Shown piece by piece: positions 46,200-53,710 of a stretch of DNA of 64,000 bases. The stretch spans positions 2,170,001-2,234,000 of the forward strand of contig NZ_OY761461.1 in assembly GCF_963664555.1 (NCBI RefSeq), read 5' to 3'. The number at the start of each line of letters is the position of its first letter. Positions within the stretch are counted from its first letter, which is position 1. The notes beneath the pieces were generated by a model, which worked only from the letters and a program-made list of their open reading frames with translations, was not told the origin of the DNA and did not search any database. The position numbers were made by a program, and so were the translations under genes. This DNA comes from Labilibaculum sp. (GTDB lineage Bacteria; Bacteroidota; Bacteroidia; Bacteroidales; Marinifilaceae).

Positions 46200-48102
46200 G
46201 TGTGCCAAGAAGCTGCACATCGGCATAAAACAGTGCAGCATGCTTTATTTGAGATGGTGGATAGCATTTGTAAGCTAGACCCACCGGTGTCGTTTTACAG
46301 GAAAGGGCATCAAACCACCTAAAGGTGCTGTGGTAAAGAGCCATGGTATTGAGCGTTTAGGAGAATCTATACCGAGAGTATAGCAGGTATTAATAGAAGA
46401 GATGAACGAAAGTGAACCACTGATGAGGTATCGAGAAGTGGATAAATTCTGTCAAAAGTCGCAAAGTATGTTATGCGATGATAAGTGCAACGGAAACCTG
46501 TTTATTGGTTGCACGGCAGGCGGTGTTCAGGTGGCATGACTTCTATTTAGGCTCATATAAGGAACTTGGGAACCTGTGTTGTAATGTGAAGTGAAAGGCG
46601 CAATAAGTACAACTTAGAGGCCGAATAGCAATGTACAACAACAGGGACGGATCTATCCGTAGTAGTGTTGATGTTTCTGTAATGGAAATGGAGCAAAGGG
46701 ATAGAGTCGTAAGGTTTTAGAACAGAAATCAACTCGATAAGAGGATGAATCTATGGAATGAAACGAAATCGGTACCAATAAGTCGTACCATGATATGGAA
46801 TGCTTACAAACAAGTGAAATCCAATAAAGGAAGTGCTGGAGTTGATGAGATTGGTTGGGATGAATTTGAATCCAACCGATCACAACAACTCTACAAACTC
46901 TGGAATCGTATGGCATCGGGGAGTTATCTTCCACCGCCAGTAAAAGAGGTTGAAATTCCGAAAAAGGATGGAAAAATGCGTAAGCTAGGAATTCCTACTA
47001 TTGTCGATCGCATCGGTCAACAAGTGGTCAAGAATTATCTAGAACCAAGATTTGAATTAATTTTCAGCAACAACAGTTATGGCTATCGACCTAGTCGAAA
47101 TGCGCATCAAGCATTAGAGGAGGTTCAGCGTAATTGTTGGAAAAACGACTGGGTAATTGATTTAGACATCAAAGGGTTTTTCGATAATATTGATCATGCA
47201 AAACTGATGCTGGCGGTACGAAAGCATGTAGCCGAGAATTGGGCGTGTGTGTACATCGAAAGATGGTTGCATATGCCAATTCAACGAAGAAATGGGGAAT
47301 TGATACAAAAACAAGGAAAAGGCACACCGCAAGGTGGCGTTATCAGTCCATTGTTGGCGAATCTGTTTCTACATTATGCTTTCGATAAATGGTTAGAGAA
47401 TCTAAATTCCAATGTGAAATTTGAGCGTTATGCTGATGATGCCATAATTCACTGTAGAACCAAAAGGCAAGCAGATTGGCTGCTGAACAAATTGCACGAA
47501 AGAATGGCTGAATGTCATCTTGAATTGCATCCCGAAAAGACCAAGCTGGTTTATTGCAGAGATTACCGCAGGCAAGAGAAACATAAGAATGTCAAGTTCG
47601 ATTTCTTAGGTTATAGCTTTCAGCCACGCAGTAGTAAATCGCAGAAAACAGGAAATCTTTTTCAAGGTTACGGTTGTGCAATCAGCATTTCTTCACGTAA
47701 GAAGATCGCTGAAAAGTTAGCCATTTCGCTAGAAGAAAGTAAAACGTGTAGAAGTATTGTGGGAATAGCACAACGGCTTAATCCTCAAATAAGAGGCTGG
47801 CTTAATTATTACGGCAAATTCCGCATGTGGGAAATGCATCATGTTTTCCGCTTACTACACTCTCGCTTGGTTCGATGGGCACGACGAAAGTACAAACGTT
47901 ACAAGAATAGTATTTGTCGCGCTTATGCGTGGCTTAAGAGAATAAAGAAACAGTTTCCATATTTGTTTTATCACTGGAAATTGAATTTTTCTATTTAACT
48001 TGTAACTCGATTTATATACGACAAGAGCCGTGTGATGGGAGACTATCAAGCACGGTTCTGTGAGAGGCTTAGGGTGAGACTCCCTTTGCCTACTCGACTA
48101 CT
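46200..48102 (+). mobile_element. Group II intron, copy 2 (full length)
   Basis: About 1,903 bp, near-identical to copy 1. It starts GTGTGCCAAG and has domain V at 48025-48059 and the same CTACTCGACTACT end. Differences are a 35-bp deletion beside 46523 in the RNA portion before the ORF and a few substitutions. It is inserted in domain V of a minus-strand intron remnant. Confidence 0.92.
46745..47998 (+). CDS. ltrA: Group II intron reverse transcriptase/maturase (copy 2)
   Basis: This 417-residue protein is identical in sequence to the product of 38972-40225: RT domain with YADD at 229-232, X domain, no endonuclease. The two genes being unchanged while flanks differ shows recent mobility or gene conversion. 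Both copies appear intact and potentially active. Confidence 0.96.
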   Translation: MNLWNETKSVPISRTMIWNAYKQVKSNKGSAGVDEIGWDEFESNRSQQLYKLWNRMASGSYLPPPVKEVEIPKKDGKMRKLGIPTIVDRIGQQVVKNYLEPRFELIFSNNSYGYRPSRNAHQALEEVQRNCWKNDWVIDLDIKGFFDNIDHAKLMLAVRKHVAENWACVYIERWLHMPIQRRNGELIQKQGKGTPQGGVISPLLANLFLHYAFDKWLENLNSNVKFERYADDAIIHCRTKRQADWLLNKLHERMAECHLELHPEKTKLVYCRDYRRQEKHKNVKFDFLGYSFQPRSSKSQKTGNLFQGYGCAISISSRKKIAEKLAISLEESKTCRSIVGIAQRLNPQIRGWLNYYGKFRMWEMHHVFRLLHSRLVRWARRKYKRYKNSICRAYAWLKRIKKQFPYLFYHWKLNFSI

Positions 48103-48195
48103 CAACGTTAGCCTTAATTGGATAGATTGTTGTAAAAATGAAAACAATAAGTATTAATCAATATATAATATCATTTAAATATATATATAGCGGAG

Positions 48196-48750
48196 ATGAG
48201 TAGAACTTTAATATTTCTTGTATTTAGTTGCATGACTTCTTTTTTATATGCACAGACTTATAATCAATTGGTTTCTGATAAACGCATGAATGAATTTTTG
48301 GATAGCTACTTAAATGATTTCTCCAAGACCTTGAATAATTACTCAAATCAAGAATTGACAATTGATATTTGTCCAATGCGATTTAATAATCCAGATTCTC
48401 TACTAAAATACTTTTATGACTGGAATAGTTTGTTGGACTGTTCAGACTTTGACTTAGATTCACTTTTAAAAGAACATGACAAAACTGATATCGTGAATCA
48501 AATAAAATCTCAGAAAGAATTTACTTGGAGAATAACTCATTCGGCATTTTCCTTCGCTAAGATTAGGGAACCTAAATGGACAGATTTATATTACAGATTG
48601 AGTATGCCGATATTTTCAAAATCAAGAGAAGTTGCTATTATTAAGCAGACTAGAGAATGCGGAGACGATTGTGGAGAATTAATGATTAATGTTTATCTGA
48701 AAAAAGAGAATAAATGGATTTTAATAGCTGGATGGGGATATGTTATATGA
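48196..48750 (+). CDS. Exported hypothetical protein (cassette 6)
   Basis: This 184-residue protein has a signal peptide ending in SFLYAQ. The mature part is alpha/beta with a Cys pair near the end (ECGDDCGELMINVYLKKENKWILIAGWGYVI), reminiscent of NTF2-like or DUF4348-type folds, though I cannot place it firmly. It is the single gene of cassette 6, 17 bases from R''. Confidence 0.6.
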   Translation: MSRTLIFLVFSCMTSFLYAQTYNQLVSDKRMNEFLDSYLNDFSKTLNNYSNQELTIDICPMRFNNPDSLLKYFYDWNSLLDCSDFDLDSLLKEHDKTDIVNQIKSQKEFTWRITHSAFSFAKIREPKWTDLYYRLSMPIFSKSREVAIIKQTRECGDDCGELMINVYLKKENKWILIAGWGYVI

Positions 48751-48776
48751 AAAAATAAAAAAACAACTAAGGCTAA

Positions 48777-49556
48777 TCGAATAGCCCGCCCCGCTAGTAA
48801 TCACTAGCAGGGAGAGGCTTTCACACCACCAGATACTTCGCAAGCTCAGCATAAACCAAGCGGGTCTCGTATACAGTCCCGAGGAATCGGGATTAAGTTG
48901 TGGGGAAATTTTCTTGTAAATGTCGAGCATAGATTCATAACCACGTTTCCGCAATCTTTCAAGAGTAATAGTAGTTACCAAAATAGGACTCTGAGCTATG
49001 ACTCATAAAATCATTTTATAGTAAGGTATTCGAGAGGGCTTCGCCGTAGCCCAACCACCCATGATTCATAAAGTACTTATTTTTATGGGCATTCATGAAT
49101 TCGTTCCTCATTACGTGAACGAGACCATGCATAGGCTTGTCCTTGCTGAACGCCCAAACGGATAAGGCTTCGCCTTTTCTTTTCGGGTTTCTTCTCCCGA
49201 GGATCGGGACCATATACAATACCTGAGCCTGTTGCGCAGCCAACCGTCGAGATCTTGAAGTTTGACTAAAATACTTGCCATACGGAAGTTATTTACCCAA
49301 CCCCGCTGAACCTCATTCAGTTTTTGGATGCGTTCTTCGAGCCTGTTCAAACTGTAAAGTAAAAAGACTAATGCTGTAAGGCTGTCTGTGAGGCAATCAC
49401 CCCATCTTCTTAATCGTAATGCTAGAGTTAAAAGTAGCCCAAATAATAACCTCAATTCTATTTCCAAATAAAAGGATTTTCAATTTTCAGGTATCCTTAA
49501 AACCGCTATATTTAACACTTCATTGAGCAGTTTGATGAGTTTTTAGACGGACTGCC
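48777..49556 (-). mobile_element. Intercassette module A: decayed group II intron in an attC-like site
   Basis: On the minus strand this 780-bp module ends with a group II intron 3' end (domain VI CCTCTCCCTGCTAGTG/ATTACTAGCGGGGCGGG, then CTATTCGA). The 3' exon is TTAGCCTTA, the complement of R'' of cassette 6. Upstream is the maturase C-terminus (EERIQKLNEVQRGWVNNFRM, LQDLDGWLRNRLRYCIW, VTTITLERLRKRGYESMLDI) in broken frames. The intron is truncated at about 49350; the rest (49353-49556) is unrelated and ends GACGGACTGCC before R' GTTACCAGC. It is nearly identical to module B. Small palindromic inserts interrupt the maturase frame. Confidence 0.85.
49195..49209. repeat. Palindromic micro-insert in the maturase relic of module A
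   Basis: TCCCGAGGATCGGGA interrupts the minus-strand maturase frame. Removing 16 bases rejoins YCIW to KKPEKKRRSLIRLGV, the expected continuation in this protein family. It is present in all three modules. Confidence 0.75.
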
Positions 49557-49571
49557 GTTACCAGCAACTTT

Positions 49572-50297
49572 ATGAAGACAGCAACTGACATACAAAATAT
49601 CATTGAAAAATATAAAGAAGGACACCGTCATTTTATAAACCTTGACTTTGATAAAGGTGAAAAATTGACTGGACAAATTCTTGCTGATTCGACATTTGAT
49701 AACTGTTGCTTCTCGGTTGACTTTTCACAAACGAACTTTTCAAATGCAAAGTTTACTAACTGTAATTTAAAATGTTGTGATTTTATAAACTGTAACTTGA
49801 CTAATTCAAGATTTGAAAATTGCTCACTCGAAAGCACAGATTTTAAAAATGCACTGATTGAGGGAATAAGTATGATTAATTGCTATTGTTATGGACAATT
49901 AGTTTCAGTAAACAACGAGTCAGGAGAACTTGAAACTGTCAAAGATGATTTGGTTAAAGAACTTTATGACCATATTCCTGAATTAAAAAAATTAACAGAC
50001 CAATCGAATGATGACCAATCTTATTTAGTATATGGCGAATTAAGTCTAAAACTATTTGAGGACATTAAAAATAATTCAGAAATTACGGACTTTACTAAAA
50101 AGGCTTTTCAGTTTTTTAATAAACTTGGCAATCGAAATGACTCTGAAATTGATAATTTACTAGTAGTTGGAATTTATGAAGGACTTTATGCGGATAAAAA
50201 ATGTAATCGAATAGCAAGACAACTTTTATTAGACAGAAATAAAGAAGTTTATGAATATTGGATGATTAATGGAAACATTCGTTCTGACTATGAATAA
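49572..50297 (+). CDS. Pentapeptide-repeat protein (cassette 7)
   Basis: This 241-residue protein has pentapeptide (A(D/N)LxX-type) repeats at about residues 20-100 (ADSTFDNCCFSVDFSQTNFSNAKFTNCNLKCCDFINCNL) forming a right-handed quadrilateral beta-helix. A helical C-terminal half follows (SLKLFEDIKNNSEITDFTKKAFQFF). There is no signal peptide. Related proteins protect gyrase or act as effectors, but nothing here fixes the role. It is the single gene of cassette 7. Confidence 0.85.
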   Translation: MKTATDIQNIIEKYKEGHRHFINLDFDKGEKLTGQILADSTFDNCCFSVDFSQTNFSNAKFTNCNLKCCDFINCNLTNSRFENCSLESTDFKNALIEGISMINCYCYGQLVSVNNESGELETVKDDLVKELYDHIPELKKLTDQSNDDQSYLVYGELSLKLFEDIKNNSEITDFTKKAFQFFNKLGNRNDSEIDNLLVVGIYEGLYADKKCNRIARQLLLDRNKEVYEYWMINGNIRSDYE

Positions 50298-50314
50298 TAA
50301 AAAGCAGCTGGTAA

Positions 50315-51093
50315 TCGAATAGCCCGCCCCGCTAGTAATCACTAGCAGGGAGAGGCTTTCACACCACCAGATACTTCGCAAGCTCAGCATAAACCAAGCG
50401 GGTCTCGTATACAGTCCCGAGGAATCGGGATTAAGTTGTGGGGAAATTTTCTTGTAAATGTCGAGCATAGATTCATAACCACGTTTCCGCAATCTTTCAA
50501 GAGTAATAGTAGTTACCAAAATAGGACTCTGAGCTATGACTCATAAAATCATTTTATAGTAAGGTATTCGAGAGGGCTTCGCCGTAGCCCATCCCCCCAT
50601 GATTCATAAATACTTATTTTTATGGGCATTCATGAATTCGTTCCTCATTGTGTGAACGAGACCATGCATAGGCTTGTCCTTGCTGAACGCCCAAACGGAT
50701 AAGGCTTCGCCTTTTCTTTTCGGGTTTCTTCTCCCGAGGATCGGGACCATATACAATACCTGAGCCTGTTGCGCAGCCAACCGTCGAGATCTTGAAGTTT
50801 GACTAAAATACTTGCCATACGGAAGTTATTTACCCAACCCCGCTGAACCTCATTCAGTTTTTGGATGCGTTCTTCGAGCCTGTTCAAACTGTAAAGTAAA
50901 AAGACTAATGCTGTAAGGCTGTCTGTGAGGCAATCACCCCATCTTCTTAATCGTAATGCTAGAGTTAAAAGTAGCCCAAATAAGAACCCAAATTCTATTT
51001 CCAAATAAAAGCATTTTCAATTTTCAGGTATCCCTAAAACCACTATATTTAACACTTCATTGAGCAGTTTGATGAGTTTTTAGACGGACTGCC
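50315..51093 (-). mobile_element. Intercassette module B: decayed group II intron in an attC-like site
   Basis: This 779-bp near-copy of module A has the same domain VI, the same altered domain V, the same maturase fragments and the same palindromic inserts. It differs at a few positions (for example one base lost near 50606). It lies between R'' GCTGGTAAT (50307) of cassette 7 and R' GTTAGTCAG (51094). Confidence 0.85.
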
Positions 51094-51135
51094 GTTAGTC
51101 AGAATTAAGTCAACGACACCGATAAACAATACTAA

Positions 51136-51903
51136 ATGAAAAAAATACTGATTTTCATCCTTCTGATAAGTAGTTTTGAGATTTACGGACAAAACTCGGA
51201 TTTTGAGAAACTTATTTTAAAATATGGGCAAAGTGACAATGAATTGGATACTGTCTTATTAAAAAAATATTTCGACGTTTACTTGCATCCCGATTTTGCT
51301 CCATCAGGATATGCAGATAAAATAATATTCAGAAAACCCTATATGATTGGATTATCATGCAATGTGCCATGTACTGCGGGAGGAATGTGTGAATCAAGTA
51401 AATTCAGGATTTTTGATTACCAAGGTAACATCATTGATAAACTTGATAGATTTGAGTATGTTTTCGCCGATTGTCAAGATAATAGCGAAAGATACTGTGC
51501 TTATCAGTCTGACTCTTTACTTATTTTAGTTGAGGAGAAAAGTGAAACAGATTGCGATACTGATTCTCTTTTAAAACTTGATATTTCATTCTGTACCTAT
51601 AAAATTGATATAGATGGCAAGATTACTGAATTAAATAAAAATCACATTGATTCAAAACGTGATTATTTTATTGCCTCAATACAATTGCTCACAGATTCAG
51701 ATTTGCAAAATAAAAATAAACAGGATTTGGCAACAATGAGAAATGAGATATTTGCAGCTCATGGATACATTTTTAAAACTGATAAATGGAGTGATTTTTT
51801 TAAGACAAAGGAATGGTATTCTCCAAGATTTGATAATGTAGATAAATATCTGACTATTATTGAGAGAGAAAATATTAAGATGATTATGAAACATGAAAAA
51901 TAA
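51136..51903 (+). CDS. Exported YARHG domain protein (cassette 8)
   Basis: This 255-residue protein has a signal peptide (MKKILIFILLISSFEIYGQ) and a C-terminal YARHG domain (about 180-250: LATMRNEIFAAHGYIFKTDKWSDFFKTKEWYSP). The YARHG domain is extracellular in many bacteria, of unknown function. The middle is Cys-rich (SCNVPCTAGGMCES, DCQDNSERYC). It is the single gene of cassette 8. Confidence 0.85.
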   Translation: MKKILIFILLISSFEIYGQNSDFEKLILKYGQSDNELDTVLLKKYFDVYLHPDFAPSGYADKIIFRKPYMIGLSCNVPCTAGGMCESSKFRIFDYQGNIIDKLDRFEYVFADCQDNSERYCAYQSDSLLILVEEKSETDCDTDSLLKLDISFCTYKIDIDGKITELNKNHIDSKRDYFIASIQLLTDSDLQNKNKQDLATMRNEIFAAHGYIFKTDKWSDFFKTKEWYSPRFDNVDKYLTIIERENIKMIMKHEK

Positions 51904-51916
51904 TAACGTTTACTAA

Positions 51917-52673
51917 TCGAATAGCCCGTCCCGCTAGTAATCACTAGCAGGGAGAGGCTTTCACACCACTGTATGTACGGGTCTCGTATACGGTCCCGAG
52001 GAATCGGGATTAAGTTGTGGGGAAATTTTTTTGTAAATGTCGAGCATAGATTCATAACCACGTTTCCGCAATCTTTCAAGAGTAATAGTAGTTACCAAAA
52101 TAGGACTCTGAGCTATGACTCATAAAATCATTTTATAGTAAGGTATTCGAGAGGGCTTCGCCGTAGCCCAACCACCCATGATTCATAAAGTACTTATTTT
52201 TATGGGCATTCATGAATTCGTTCCTCATTACGTGAACGAGACCATGCATAGGCTTGTCCTTGCTGAACGCCCAAACGGATAAGGCTTCGCCTTTTCTTTT
52301 CGGGTTTCTTCTCCCGAGGATCGGGACCATATACAATACCTGAGCCTGTTGCGCAGCCAACCGTCGAGATCTTGAAGTTTGACTAAAATACTTGCCATAC
52401 GGAAGTTATTTACCCAACCCCGCTGAACCTCATTCAGTTTTTGGATGCGTTCTTCGAGCCTGTTCAAACTGTAAAGTAAAAAGACTAATGCTGTAAGGCT
52501 GTCTGTGAGGCAATCACCCCATCTTCTTAATCGTAATGCTAGAGTTAAAAGTAGCCCAAATAAGAACCCAAATTCTATTTCCAAATAAAAGGATTTTCAA
52601 TTTTCAGGTATCCTTAAAACCGCTATATTTAACACTTCATTGAGCAGTTTGATGAGTTTTTAGACGGACTGCC
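51917..52673 (-). mobile_element. Intercassette module C: decayed group II intron with canonical domain V
   Basis: This 757-bp module is almost identical to A and B except in domain V. On the minus strand it keeps the textbook form GACCGTATACGAGACCCGTA...TACAGTGGTGTG, where A and B carry a ~22-bp longer substituted segment. It lies between ACTAAT (51912, a weak R'' of cassette 8) and R' GTTAGTGGC (52674). It carries the same maturase relic and palindromic inserts. Confidence 0.87.
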
Positions 52674-52737
52674 GTTAGTGGCAAGGACTAGGAGACCGAA
52701 TTTACAAATGATTAACCATAAATTGAAACTGAAAATC

Positions 52738-53502
52738 ATGAAGAATTTGACTTTAGTCTTGATTAGTTTAATACTAATAGGTGGGTGCCAAAATTCACCT
52801 GAGATTGTTAAGGAATCCTGGATTGGGAATTCTGTTTCATCTTGGCCAGATTTTGCATTAACCAATGAAATAAGTTTTACCGACAAAACCTATTATGATG
52901 TTGCGAACTCATTCATAGTAAATACAGGATTTGATACAATCGGCGTTTCATGTAAGCATCTATTTATGGTTTTTGAAAATCAACTTGGATTAAACAGTAT
53001 TGATTTGGGTAATAAATTCAATTATTGGAATATGTACCCCAAGAATCATAAAGAAAAAACTGTGACTGTAAAACGATTAATAAATGAGAACTCAAACGAA
53101 CAGATTGGTCAGTTTAATACATTAAAAGTCCGTGATTGGATTCTGTTTGAATTAGAAGGACATAATAATCAGCTTTACCCATTGAAGATTAGATACACAC
53201 CAGTAAAAAGCAATGAGATAGTATATGCAGTAGGGTGGGGAATGAAACAGGTAGACAATAGTATTCCAGCATTGATAAAATTACAATGTGTCAATAATTT
53301 AGGAGATTATTTTTATATAAAACCATTAAAAACAGATACTCATCCAGCAGGAAGAAGTGGTTCTCCAGTTATAGACAAAAATGGATATTTAGTTGGTATC
53401 GTATCAGGACAAGAAGGGAATTTAGGAGTAATTGGCGGAATTAAATATTTGGTGACATTATTCGACAAATATAATGTTGATTATAAAAATCCCAGCCACT
53501 AA
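52738..53502 (+). CDS. Trypsin-like serine protease lipoprotein (cassette 9)
   Basis: This 254-residue protein starts at the ATG at 52738 with lipoprotein signal MKNLTLVLISLILIGGC. A chymotrypsin-fold protease domain is indicated by the nucleophile motif HPAGRSGSPVIDKNGYLVGIVSG. His in VSCKHLFMVF and Asp in VRDWILFELEG occupy the expected order for a His-Asp-Ser triad. It is anchored on the envelope, perhaps as a quality-control or surface protease. The frame extends upstream to 52678 without a signal. Its stop overlaps R'' GCCACTAAC. Confidence 0.75.
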   Translation: MKNLTLVLISLILIGGCQNSPEIVKESWIGNSVSSWPDFALTNEISFTDKTYYDVANSFIVNTGFDTIGVSCKHLFMVFENQLGLNSIDLGNKFNYWNMYPKNHKEKTVTVKRLINENSNEQIGQFNTLKVRDWILFELEGHNNQLYPLKIRYTPVKSNEIVYAVGWGMKQVDNSIPALIKLQCVNNLGDYFYIKPLKTDTHPAGRSGSPVIDKNGYLVGIVSGQEGNLGVIGGIKYLVTLFDKYNVDYKNPSH

Positions 53503-53520
53503 CAATTGTAACCGTTACAC
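53495..53520 (+). other. Terminal attC-like remnant (right end of the array)
   Basis: R'' GCCACTAAC (53495-53503) exactly complements the cassette 9 start GTTAGTGGC. Only 10 bases later comes CC-GTTACACAAC, so the hairpin arms are missing or deleted. I found no later unit whose 3' end complements this GTT. Confidence 0.6.
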
Positions 53521-53710
53521 AACCATTTACTATTTCTAAAAAATAAGATGGAGGCTTTAAAAAAATGCTGCTTAGCGGACTTTTAAAGCTTCTTTTTTAG
53601 GTCGAAAATCCCCAAGCTTTAAATTTTTGAAGGCTTAAAAGGAGTTGAATGAGCCAAATTGGTTCTTTACAATAGAAAACAAGTAATAAGCACACGATGC
53701 AATCATGCGG

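Larger units (their letters stand above)
46130..48115 (+). other. attC-like site 5 with nested group II introns
   Basis: R'' GCCGTACAAT (46130-46139) matches the cassette 5 start GTTGTACGGC except for the last base. It is followed by the 3' end of a minus-strand intron (domain VI and half of domain V, 46139-46199). That is interrupted by full-length + strand intron copy 2, after which CAAC-GTTAGCC (R' at 48107) follows. Confidence 0.75.
35678..53503 (+). mobile_element. Integron-like gene cassette array without visible integrase (CALIN-type)
   Basis: Nine units are bounded by GTT positions 35678, 36519, 37390, 40334, 45325, 48107, 49557, 51094 and 52674. At each unit's own 3' end there is a complement of its first bases. 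It is GTGCCCAAC for GTTGGGCAC, CCCCACAAC for GTTGTGGGG, GCAGGTAAC for GTTACCTGC, GCTTACAAC for GTTGTAAGC and GCCACTAAC for GTTAGTGGC. Units 5-7 match over 8-9 bases with AAT in place of AAC, and unit 8 matches over only five. This R''/R' relation is what cassette excision as a circle with an attC site requires. All genes point the same way. No intI gene is in the window. Sites are interrupted by group II introns. Confidence 0.85.

Noticed and set aside
49111-49467. Minus-strand 118-codon frames in the modules (also 50645-51004 and 52228-52584), and 75-86-codon frames beside them
   Set aside because: They are fragments of a group II maturase C-terminus in broken frames, extended through unrelated sequence; not intact genes.
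35678-53503. Phage or conjugative element origin of the accessory region
   Set aside because: No phage structural, relaxase, replication or tyrosine recombinase gene is present; boundaries fit cassettes instead.
35678-53503. Anti-phage defence island
   Set aside because: No recognised defence gene family is present; the pentapeptide-repeat and protease genes alone do not support it.
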